Positions 1-5,214 are shown, numbered from the stretch's first letter. The stretch is DNA of 5,246 nucleotides from Pyrinomonadaceae bacterium (GCA_026786155.1 JAJAYR010000432.1:1-5246), one strand, 5' to 3'. Program-made: numbers and translations. Notes: generated by a model from the sequence alone, not told the origin.

Positions 1-7
1 AAAATCA

Positions 8-70
8 TTTTTTTTTTTTGGTGTGGTGTGTGTGCGGTTCTCTTTTTGCCCCCCCCCCCCCCCCCCCCCC
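8..70. repeat. Low-complexity leader: T run, GT-rich stretch, 22-C homopolymer
   Basis: Positions 8-19 are twelve T, 20-36 are almost only G and T, and 49-70 are twenty-two consecutive C. The C run ends 16 bases before the ABC exporter ATG at 87. No Shine-Dalgarno sequence and no gene are visible in 1-86. A homopolymer this long is rare in bacteria. It could be a slippage-prone tract in a leader, but its position at the very edge, next to other simple sequence, fits a contig-end artefact (sequencing or assembly) at least as well. Confidence 0.85.
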
Positions 71-86
71 TACTCTCCACTCATTT

Positions 87-1907
87 ATGGAAGAAATCAA
101 AAAATTCGCCCGTTATTTTTCGTCTTACAAATGGAGTCTGGTGCTGGGGATTTTGTTTATTCTCGTTTCGATGGCGTTCGGGCTGCTGATTCCCTTTTAC
201 GTCGGACGGGCTATTGACGATTTGAGCGCGGACATAACTTTCAACAAGATAATTTTTTATCCGCTTGTGATTTTGGGTATCAGCGCAATCAGCGGGATTT
301 TTCTGTTCTGGCAGCGGCGGCTTTTAATCAACGCTTCGCGCCACATCGAATATGATATGCGGCAGGATTTCTACGCCACGCTGGTTCATCAGCCGCTCGA
401 ATTTTTTCAGAATAATCGCGTCGGCGATTTGATGGCGCGGGCGACGAATGATTTGAGCGCGATTCGGCAAATCGTCGGACCGATGATTTTATATTCGTTT
501 CAGGCGATTTTCGCGTTGGCGATTGTGCTGCCGATTCTGCTCAACATCAACGTCAAACTGACTTTGTTTCTGCTGATTCCGCTGCCGCTCGTTTCGTTGA
601 CCGTTAAATATCTCGGCGAGCAGGTTCACATCCGTTTCGAGAAAATTCAGGAATACTTTTCGAGCATTACGGCGCGGGCGCAGGAAAATCTGTCGGGCGT
701 GCGCGTCGTTCGGGCTTACGCGCAGGAAGCGTCGGAGATTGAAAAGTTTCAGGAATTAAACCGCGAATACGCCCGGCGTAACATTGCGCTCGTCAAATAT
801 CAGGCGGCGATGCGCCCGCTTTTATATTTTTTTATCGGTTTGGGTTTCGTCATCATTGTTGCCGTCGGCGTTCCGATGGCGGTGCGCGGCGAGATTACGG
901 CGGGCGAATTTACGGCGTATATTCTCTACCTGCAAAGAATGATTTGGTATTTGATTGCGCTCGGTTACGTCGTCAATCTCTACCAGCGCGGCACGGCTTC
1001 GCTCAAACGATTTGACCAGATTCTGGAAACTGAACCGGCGATAAAAGACGCTCCCGAAACGCGCGAACAGCCGCCGATAAAAGGGAAAATCGAATTTCGC
1101 AATTTGAATTTCGCGTATAACGGAACGCCGATTCTGCGAAATATCAATCTGAAAATCGAAGCCGGGAACACCGTCGCGCTCGTCGGCAAAACCGGCAGCG
1201 GCAAATCAACTTTGATAAGTTTGCTGCCGCGCCTGCTGGACGCGCCCGAAAACACGGTTTTGATTGACGACGTTCCGGTGCGGAAATTTCCGCTCGCGCA
1301 GCTTAGAAAGTCAATCGGTTTTGTTCCGCAGGAAACTTTTTTGTTTTCGGACACTTTGGCGGAAAACATCGCGTTCGGCGTGGGCAAAGACGAATTACGA
1401 ATGACGAATGACGAATTACGAGAAGCGGCAAACGATTTAGATTCCAACGGCGAACAATCCAAAATCCAAAATCTAAAATCCAAAATAAAAGAATCGGCGG
1501 AAATTGCGAGTTTGGCGGAAGACATCGAAGATTTTCCGTATAAATACGAGCAACTCGTCGGCGAACGCGGCATTACTTTGAGCGGCGGACAGAAACAGCG
1601 CACGGCGATTGCCCGCGCCGTGATGCGAAATCCGCGCATTTTAATTCTCGACGATTCGCTGTCGGCGGTTGACACTTACACCGAAGAAAAAATTTTGGGC
1701 GGATTGCGCGACGTGCGGCAGAATCGGACGACTTTGATTGTCTCGCACCGCATTTCAACCGTCCGCGATGCCGATTTGATTTGCGTTCTCGACGACGGAC
1801 AAATTATCGAACGCGGAACGCACGACGAATTAATTGCCCGCAACGGCGAATATGCCGATTTATACGAACGACAACTTTTAGAAGAAGAACTGGAGGCAAC
1901 CGACTAA
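87..1907 (+). CDS. ABC exporter half-transporter, MdlA/BmrC-like (TMD-NBD fusion, 606 aa)
   Basis: An inner-membrane ABC exporter subunit with fused transmembrane and ATPase domains, probably moving drugs, lipids or peptides; the substrate cannot be read from sequence. Six hydrophobic segments lie near residues 16-38, 55-74, 130-152, 157-175, 243-265 and 275-297. The ATPase domain has Walker A GKTGSGKS (367-374), Q-loop Gln415, signature LSGGQ (498-502), Walker B ILILDD (518-523), D-loop SAVD (526-529) and switch His554. The residue after the Walker B Asp is Asp523, not the usual Glu. This is the state seen in MdlA and BmrC-type halves of heterodimeric exporters, so a partner with an intact site is expected; none lies in the window. 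Residues 435-468 are an insertion made of 7-nt repeats between the Q-loop and the signature. The ATG at 87 was chosen because the longer frame from 18 would translate the C run into a proline tract, and family proteins begin near here. No Shine-Dalgarno precedes it. The next gene starts 3 bases after the stop. Confidence 0.93.
   Translation: MEEIKKFARYFSSYKWSLVLGILFILVSMAFGLLIPFYVGRAIDDLSADITFNKIIFYPLVILGISAISGIFLFWQRRLLINASRHIEYDMRQDFYATLVHQPLEFFQNNRVGDLMARATNDLSAIRQIVGPMILYSFQAIFALAIVLPILLNINVKLTLFLLIPLPLVSLTVKYLGEQVHIRFEKIQEYFSSITARAQENLSGVRVVRAYAQEASEIEKFQELNREYARRNIALVKYQAAMRPLLYFFIGLGFVIIVAVGVPMAVRGEITAGEFTAYILYLQRMIWYLIALGYVVNLYQRGTASLKRFDQILETEPAIKDAPETREQPPIKGKIEFRNLNFAYNGTPILRNINLKIEAGNTVALVGKTGSGKSTLISLLPRLLDAPENTVLIDDVPVRKFPLAQLRKSIGFVPQETFLFSDTLAENIAFGVGKDELRMTNDELREAANDLDSNGEQSKIQNLKSKIKESAEIASLAEDIEDFPYKYEQLVGERGITLSGGQKQRTAIARAVMRNPRILILDDSLSAVDTYTEEKILGGLRDVRQNRTTLIVSHRISTVRDADLICVLDDGQIIERGTHDELIARNGEYADLYERQLLEEELEATD
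1389..1421 (+). repeat. 7-nt tandem repeat, unit (G/T)ACGAAT, inside the ABC exporter gene
   Basis: Almost five contiguous 7-nt units, four ending in ACGAAT and the last partial. They start with G, T, G, G and T in turn, so the repeat is exact except for the first base of each unit. It is translated in frame as DELRMTNDELR (exporter residues 435-445), where a 7-base period read in triplets gives a 7-residue peptide period. Related ABC exporters run directly from the AENIAFG segment to the helix before the VGERG/LSGGQ region, so this is inserted sequence. Confidence 0.85.
1456..1489 (+). repeat. 7-nt tandem repeat, unit AAATCCA, inside the ABC exporter gene
   Basis: Nearly five 7-nt units of AAATCCA; the first lacks one base, one has CTA instead of CCA, and the last decays to AAATAAA. 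Translated in frame, it gives the peptide SKIQNLKSKIK. It lies 34 bases after the ACGAAT patch, and the two together account for most of the roughly 30-residue expansion of this loop. The reverse complement of the unit (TGGATTT) shares the GGAT core with the repeat at 3453-3531. Peptides of this type (IQN.KSKI) are familiar translations of intergenic heptamer repeats in cyanobacteria and some other phyla (recalled, not searched). Confidence 0.85.
1892..1896 (+). promoter_or_regulatory. Shine-Dalgarno GGAGG for the membrane protein gene
   Basis: GGAGG lies inside the last codons of the ABC exporter gene, 14 bases before the ATG at 1911. The spacing is somewhat long, but this is the clearest ribosome binding site in the window. 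It supports translation from 1911 and coupling to the upstream gene. Confidence 0.6.
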
Positions 1908-1910
1908 AAA

Positions 1911-2360
1911 ATGCCAAGTCAAAACTTAAATATCGAAACACAATATCGCACGATGTCCGTTCTCTGGTTCGCGCTGTTATTTTCGCAAATAATGCTTTTG
2001 GTCGTGTTATTTTTCGCCAAACCGGAAATTTTCAGATTCGATTTTTCCAAGTCTTTGCTCGGCGAAAACGCGGCGGTCATTCTCGCGCTGGCGTTTGTGG
2101 GCATTTCGACTTTTTTGTTGTCGTTCGTTTGGCGGAAAAGATTTCTCGCTCAGGCAGTCAGCGAACAAAAACCGGCTTTGGTGCAGACGGCTTTGATAAT
2201 CGGCGGCGCGTTGTGCGAAGCGATTTCGCTGTTCGGTTTAGTTCTGGCGTTCGCCTTTTCATATCAATACTTCTTTTTATGGTTCGCGCTCGGCATTCTC
2301 GGCACGATTCTGCATTTCCCGAAACGCGATAATCTCATCGCCGCGAGTTACAAAAAATAA
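1911..2360 (+). CDS. Small four-helix integral membrane protein of unknown function (149 aa)
   Basis: I do not recognise a named family. Hydrophobic segments lie near residues 15-36, 53-74, 92-116 and 119-135, so it should be an inner-membrane protein with little soluble mass. A basic loop (RKR, 75-77) separates helices 2 and 3. Helix 3 carries a buried acidic residue, Glu103, in ALCEAISLFGLVLAF; this resembles the second helix of F-type ATP synthase subunit c (ion-binding Glu followed by a GLV.A pattern). The glycine-rich first helix of subunit c is not present, so the resemblance may be chance or distant. The gene follows the ABC exporter by 3 bases with a GGAGG site and is probably co-transcribed and translationally coupled. 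It could be an accessory to the exporter, but nothing in the sequence proves that. Met15 (position 1953) is an alternative start that would remove a polar N-terminal stretch. Confidence 0.8.
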   Translation: MPSQNLNIETQYRTMSVLWFALLFSQIMLLVVLFFAKPEIFRFDFSKSLLGENAAVILALAFVGISTFLLSFVWRKRFLAQAVSEQKPALVQTALIIGGALCEAISLFGLVLAFAFSYQYFFLWFALGILGTILHFPKRDNLIAASYKK

Positions 2361-2366
2361 ATTTTG

Positions 2367-2410
2367 TAAAGACTGTCGTGCTTTAAATTTTCATTCTTCG
2401 GCGGTCTTTA
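2367..2410 (+). terminator. Hairpin after the exporter unit, possible weak terminator
   Basis: TAAAGAC at 2367-2373 pairs with GTCTTTA at 2404-2410. The stem continues inward to 12 pairs including two G-T wobbles (2367-2378 with 2399-2410), leaving a 20-base loop. It begins 6 bases after the membrane protein stop codon, where a terminator is expected. Only TAATTT follows, not a solid T run, so it may be a weak or factor-assisted terminator or an mRNA 3' end stabiliser. Confidence 0.45.
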
Positions 2411-2518
2411 TAATTTCACAAAACGTCTGCCTCAATTTAATAAAACTATCGTCGGAGAGATAAACTAAAAGGCGATTCGGAAAGAGGCTAAAATAATTTC
2501 GCGTTTGTGAAAAATTTC

Positions 2519-2547
2519 TTGTAAGTATTCGGTAAATCTGTTATACA
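2519..2547 (+). promoter_or_regulatory. Candidate sigma-70-type promoter for hfq-tmk(-holB)
   Basis: A TTGTAA box (2519-2524), a 17-base spacer and TATACA (2542-2547), each matching the consensus at 4 of 6 positions. A TG at 2539-2540, one base before the -10 box, makes an extended -10 element. Transcription would begin near 2554 and give a leader of about 38 nt before the hfq ATG. The rest of the 2361-2591 gap, apart from the hairpin at 2367-2410, shows no gene or RNA that I can support. Confidence 0.5.
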
Positions 2548-2591
2548 CTTAAAGTTGCAATCCCACAATTAAGTTGAAAAGAGAAAATGTT

Positions 2592-2819
2592 ATGGAAAAA
2601 ACTGTTGCCCAAAACATCCAAGATGCGTTTTTGAACACGGCGCGGCGCGAGCGGTTCAGTATTATCATCCATCTTCTGCACGGCGCGACGCTCTCCGGCA
2701 GAATCAAAAGTTTTGACAAATTTTCGGTGATGCTCGATGTCGGCGGGCAGGACGTTTTGATTTTTAAACACGCGATTTCAACTATTTCTCAGGAAAGAAA
2801 AAAACCTGTTTCGGAATAA
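2592..2819 (+). CDS. hfq: RNA chaperone Hfq (75 aa)
   Basis: An Sm-like protein forming a cytoplasmic hexameric ring that binds small RNAs and mRNAs and promotes their pairing. The N-terminal helix has NIQDAFL, with Gln10 and Asp11 matching Gln8 and Asp9 of E. coli. The rim arginine patch RRER is intact at 18-21. Sm1 runs from about 25 to 52 and includes IKSFDKF, with Phe41 and Phe44 at the E. coli Phe39 and Phe42 positions and Lys43 replacing Gln41. The Sm2 motif is FKHAIS (58-63), with Phe in place of the common Tyr and the RNA-binding Lys59 and His60 kept. The C-terminal tail is very short, unlike the long disordered tail of E. coli Hfq. The ATG at 2592 fits the family length and has AAGAG 8 bases upstream; an in-frame TTG at 2574 would add six unneeded residues. 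hfq is usually near miaA or hflX; here tmk follows after 6 bases. Confidence 0.95.
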   Translation: MEKTVAQNIQDAFLNTARRERFSIIIHLLHGATLSGRIKSFDKFSVMLDVGGQDVLIFKHAISTISQERKKPVSE

Positions 2820-2825
2820 AACATT

Positions 2826-3461
2826 TTGCACGGAAAATTTATCACGTTTGAAGGAATTGACGGCAGCGGCAAGTCAACGCAACTGCGAATGCTGGCAAAT
2901 GAACTGCGGATTCGCGGTTTTAATGTGCTGCCGACCTGCGAACCGGGCGGAACGCCGCTCGGCAGACGGCTTCGGGAAGCGTTTCTCGAAACCGAAGAAA
3001 CCGTTTCACCGCTTGCCGAACTGCTGCTGTTCGCCGCCGACCGCGCCCAGCACGTTAATTTTCTCGTCAAGCCCGCCGTCGCCGAAGGCAAAATCGTCAT
3101 CTCCGACCGCTTCGCCGACGCGACTTTCGCTTATCAGGGCGCGGGGCGCGGTTTTTCCGAAACGATGGTCAATCAAGTTATCGAACTCGCCACCGGCGGA
3201 CTCAAACCGGATTTAACGCTCTTCTTCGATTTGCCCGTCGCCATCGCTTTGACGCGCACCGATTCGCGCACCGATGCGGGCGAACAGAAAAATCGAATGG
3301 ATAAAGAAAACGCCGGTTTTTACGAGCGCGTCCGCGAAAGCTATCTGCAAATCGCCGCCAATGAACCTGACAGATTTCGCGTGATTGATGCAAACGGCTC
3401 GACCAGCGAAATTCAAACGCGCGTCGTGGAAATCGTCGCGGAATTTTTGGGAAATGAATAA
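2826..3461 (+). CDS. tmk: Thymidylate kinase (211 aa, TTG start)
   Basis: Cytoplasmic dTMP kinase; it phosphorylates dTMP to dTDP with ATP in the last dedicated steps to dTTP. The P-loop GIDGSGKST is at 10-18, EPGGTP at 39-44, the ADRAQH nucleoside-site segment at 71-76, and the DR motif in VISDRFADATFAYQGAGRG at 91-109 (Phe where many have Tyr). The LID region, about 144-160, is rich in Arg, and the P-loop lacks an Arg; this is the bacterial type II arrangement. The C-terminal FYERVRESYL and RVIDA segments are typical and the length is normal. No ATG precedes the P-loop, so the TTG at 2826 is chosen: it gives the expected nine residues before the P-loop, and GGAA lies 9 bases upstream. It begins 6 bases after the hfq stop, so the two are surely co-transcribed. 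The last two codons and the stop (3453-3461) lie inside the left arm of the downstream inverted repeat. Confidence 0.95.
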   Translation: MHGKFITFEGIDGSGKSTQLRMLANELRIRGFNVLPTCEPGGTPLGRRLREAFLETEETVSPLAELLLFAADRAQHVNFLVKPAVAEGKIVISDRFADATFAYQGAGRGFSETMVNQVIELATGGLKPDLTLFFDLPVAIALTRTDSRTDAGEQKNRMDKENAGFYERVRESYLQIAANEPDRFRVIDANGSTSEIQTRVVEIVAEFLGNE

Positions 3462-3531
3462 TGGATAACGGAAAATGGATAATTTGAAGAAGAATTCTTA
3501 ATTATCCATTTTCCGTTATCCATTATTCATT
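3453..3531. repeat. Perfect 32-bp inverted repeat with 15-base spacer, 7-nt phased
   Basis: The left arm 3453-3484 is the exact reverse complement of the right arm 3500-3531; the spacer 3485-3499 contains a short AAGAATTCTT palindrome. Each arm is itself built from 7-nt units close to AATGGAT, with variants AATGAAT and AACGGAA, running on without gaps. The repeat overlaps the tmk 3' end, contributing its last two codons and stop. A five-T run (3535-3539) lies 3 bases after the right arm, just before the holB ATG. The transcript would fold into a very strong hairpin. It could act as a terminator or attenuator before holB, as an mRNA stabiliser, or simply be a small repeat element that landed here. 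No transposase is present. Confidence 0.9.
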
Positions 3532-3539
3532 AACTTTTT

Positions 3540-4601
3540 ATGTTCGACAAACTTATCGGCAACAATCACATCAAGGACGTTTTGCGAAGATTACTTATTT
3601 CTAAGCGTGTGCCGAACGCGCTGCTTTTTGCGGGTGCGGACGGCGTGGGCAAAAAGCAATTCGCGCTTGAATTAGCAAAAGCGTTCGTCTGCCTGAATCC
3701 GAAAAGTTCGGAAGCGTGCGATGTTTGTCCGGCTTGTCGCCGCGCCGATATATTTAAAATTCCAGAAGTCAGCGAAAACACCAAAGTTGACGAGAGCCTG
3801 AAAGACAAATTCAAAACAGTATTTTTCAGCGCACACGGCGATATTGGAATGGTTGTTCCGCTTAAAAAGAATGTCTATGTTGACGCAATTCGGAATCTCG
3901 AAAAGGAAGCTAATTTTAATCCGTTTGAAGCAGCGGCGCGTTTTTTTATTATTGACGACGCGGACAAAATGAGCGACGCACCGGCGAACGCACTACTCAA
4001 AACTTTAGAAGAACCGCCCGCAACTTCGCATATTTTTTTAATAACTTCGCGCCCTGACACGCTTTTGCCGACGATTCGTTCACGCTGTCAAACGCTCCGT
4101 TTCGCGCCGGTTGATGTCAAGGAAATCGAAAATTATTTAGTGCAAACCAAAAATTTCGCGCCCGCCGATGCCGCGCTGTCGGCGAAACTTTCCGGCGGAA
4201 AATTAGGCAACGCGCTCGAAACCGATTTGGAAAAGTTTCGCGTCAGTCGCGCCGCGATGCTCAAAGTTTTGGAGAGCATTTTAATCAAAGAAAATCGCGC
4301 CGAACTGCTCCGCGTCGCCGAAGAAATGAACGACGCGAAAAACAAGGACGATTACGAAGCGCGGCTCGATATTCTGCAAACCTTAATTCACGACGTTTGG
4401 GCGATTTGCACCAACGCCGACGCAAAACTTTTAATCAATCTCGATATTATTGCCGATTTGCGAAAGTTCGCCGAAAACGCCGAAAGCCGAAAACTCGCCG
4501 CGTGGCTGGCAGAAATCGAAACCGTGCGCGGCGGGCTTGCCGTTAATCTCAACCGAAAAATCGCCACCGACGCGCTGTTTATGCAGATGGCGAACGGTTA
4601 A
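3540..4601 (+). CDS. holB: DNA polymerase III subunit delta' (clamp loader, 353 aa)
   Basis: A AAA+ family clamp-loader subunit that works with delta and gamma/tau to open the beta clamp and load it on primed DNA. The N-terminal FDKLIGNNHIKDVL is typical. Walker A GADGVGKK (32-39) looks intact, unlike the degenerate P-loop of E. coli delta'. A zinc-binding Cys cluster sits at 51, 60, 63 and 66, the same 9-3-3 spacing as E. coli. Walker B is FFIIDDADKM (135-144), followed by ALLKTLEEPP (151-160) and the SRC motif (181-183) that supplies the arginine finger in clamp loaders. The linker between the zinc module and Walker B (about 70-112) is longer than in E. coli, with SAHGDIGMV where HPD is common. 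The C-terminal collar is divergent but of normal length. The ATG at 3540 has no Shine-Dalgarno sequence; the inverted repeat and five T immediately precede it, so its translation or transcription may depend on that structure. The gene is likely in the hfq-tmk transcript. Confidence 0.93.
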   Translation: MFDKLIGNNHIKDVLRRLLISKRVPNALLFAGADGVGKKQFALELAKAFVCLNPKSSEACDVCPACRRADIFKIPEVSENTKVDESLKDKFKTVFFSAHGDIGMVVPLKKNVYVDAIRNLEKEANFNPFEAAARFFIIDDADKMSDAPANALLKTLEEPPATSHIFLITSRPDTLLPTIRSRCQTLRFAPVDVKEIENYLVQTKNFAPADAALSAKLSGGKLGNALETDLEKFRVSRAAMLKVLESILIKENRAELLRVAEEMNDAKNKDDYEARLDILQTLIHDVWAICTNADAKLLINLDIIADLRKFAENAESRKLAAWLAEIETVRGGLAVNLNRKIATDALFMQMANG

Positions 4602-4633
4602 AATCAGGCGAGAGCAAGCGATTTTTCCAATTC
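4575..4633. repeat. Direct repeat, copy 1 (59 bp), spanning the holB end
   Basis: Identical, base for base, to 5188-5246 at an offset of 613 bases. It covers the last nine holB residue/stop codons, the 2-base gap and the last ten codons (with stop) of the convergent small gene. Since it is protein-coding on both strands, it is the native copy. Confidence 0.95.
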
Positions 4634-4837
4634 TTTCTCTATTTGTGGGGACAAGTTGATAAAGGCAAATCTTTGGTCGGAATACAAATAATCTTCGCCG
4701 GATTCGTCAATTATCCTGATAAAACCTTTAACGGTATCATTTTTCTCCGGTTCGACAATCGGATAAATCTTCCGCACATCGAGCGACATTTCGTAATCCG
4801 TATTATTCAAACACAATGCGTAGCCGACAATTTTCAT
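4604..4837 (-). CDS. Conserved-looking small hypothetical protein (77 aa)
   Basis: A soluble, acidic small protein with no signal peptide or membrane segment. It begins MKIVGYALCLNNTDYEMSL, has a VRKIYPIV strand, a central FIRIIDESGEDYLYS segment and ends in a Glu/Lys-rich helix. Small proteins with a KIVGYALC start and an IDESGEDYLYP-like core are, as far as I recall, widespread hypotheticals in cyanobacteria and other phyla, and the alternating pattern suggests a small beta-barrel or SH3-like fold. This is memory and inference; I cannot name a function. The ATG is 4 bases after the end of the upstream interrupted gene, implying a two-gene operon. Its stop is 2 bases from the holB stop, so there is no room for a separate terminator between the convergent units. 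No clear Shine-Dalgarno is seen. Confidence 0.8.
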   Translation of the reverse strand: MKIVGYALCLNNTDYEMSLDVRKIYPIVEPEKNDTVKGFIRIIDESGEDYLYSDQRFAFINLSPQIEKELEKSLALA

Positions 4838-4841
4838 AACT

Positions 4842-5081
4842 TTAATCTAACCAGCGTTTAATTTTCACGTTCCTTTTGCCGATGCCGTGGCATTCATACC
4901 AATGAAGTTCGGCTTAACGAATTGAACCGTCGTGCAATTCAACCCGCGCCCGACCTTTCAGTTTGCGCCAATTTCGTCCGCCGAATTGCCGCCGCAAAAA
5001 TTCTAAATCCCGAATCGAAAACCGCCGCGCAATAATTTCGATGTCGCTTATCGGCGGCAGGTAACGCTTGAAATCAATCAT
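4842..5081 (-). pseudogene. Small hypothetical gene split by an in-frame TAA (55 + 23 codons)
   Basis: From the ATG at 5081 the frame reads MIDFKRYLPPISDIEIIARR and continues to DGSIR, then meets TAA at 4914-4916. The same frame goes on without a break for 23 further codons that look like genuine protein (AELHWYECHGIGK, then KIKRWLD) and stops at 4842. The whole would be about 79 residues. It is basic, with a WRKLKG segment at 38-43. The HWYE/GIGK/KIKR tail resembles conserved C-termini of small bacterial hypotheticals that I recall, which makes the TAA, not the tail, the oddity. A single base change from CAA, AAA, GAA or TTA would explain it: a recent nonsense mutation, a sequencing error, or less likely readthrough. 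An alternative TTG start at 5114 would add 11 residues that do not look conserved. Its function is unknown; it pairs with the 77-aa gene that follows by 4 bases. Confidence 0.7.
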
Positions 5082-5114
5082 AGTGGAATTTGAACTCTGA
5101 TTCAATCGTTTCAA

Positions 5115-5143
5115 AGATTAGCGGGAAATGTTAAATTTGACAA
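5115..5143 (-). promoter_or_regulatory. Weak candidate promoter for the minus-strand gene pair
   Basis: On the minus strand, TTGTCA (5143-5138) matches the -35 consensus at 5 of 6 positions. A 17-base spacer follows, then TAATCT (5120-5115), matching the -10 at only 3 of 6. It lies about 34 bases upstream of the ATG at 5081, in the right orientation. There is no Shine-Dalgarno before that ATG. Confidence 0.3.
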
Positions 5144-5148
5144 CGTAA

Positions 5149-5214
5149 AAATTTCCGGCGGTTAATTATGTTCTTGCCTCTGAAGCACTGTTTATGCAGA
5201 TGGCGAACGGTTAA
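5149..5214 (+). pseudogene. Possible second holB 3' end fragment
   Basis: The last nine codons with stop (5188-5214) are an exact copy of the holB end, part of the 59-bp direct repeat. In the same frame the sequence stays open back to 5149 (a TAA is at 5146-5148) and reads AVNYVLASEALFMQM. The true holB end is AVNLNRKIATDALFMQM, so the upstream part resembles it with a two-residue gap although the DNA there is not identical. It may be a diverged holB tail joined by recombination or misassembly, or chance over a few residues. It has no start and cannot be a working gene. Confidence 0.35.

Noticed and set aside
18..86. Longer exporter frame starting at 18 with a proline run
   Set aside because: The added 23 residues come from GT-rich and poly-C simple sequence and have no family counterpart; the ATG at 87 fits homologues.
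1389..1489. CRISPR array
   Set aside because: The units are contiguous 7-mers with no unique spacers, and no cas gene is present.
980..1675. 231-codon open frame on the minus strand
   Set aside because: It lies wholly antisense to conserved ATPase motifs, is Ser/Arg rich without recognisable domains, and is a codon-bias shadow.
1781..2332. 183-codon plus-strand frame across the exporter and membrane protein junction
   Set aside because: It is an Arg-rich frame-shifted reading of two supported genes, with no start signal or motif of its own.
2574..2591. TTG start for hfq six codons upstream
   Set aside because: It adds residues that Hfq proteins do not have, while the ATG at 2592 has an AAGAG site at good spacing.
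5089..5115. TTTGAA-N15-TTCAAA inverted repeat as an operator for the minus-strand pair
   Set aside because: The arms are only 6 bp, AT-rich, and the interior is not symmetric; chance is sufficient.
5137..5166. Plus-strand promoter from a perfect TTGACA with GTTAAT 18 bases on
   Set aside because: The -10 match is poor and no plus-strand gene follows before the window ends; the same bases serve a better placed minus-strand candidate.
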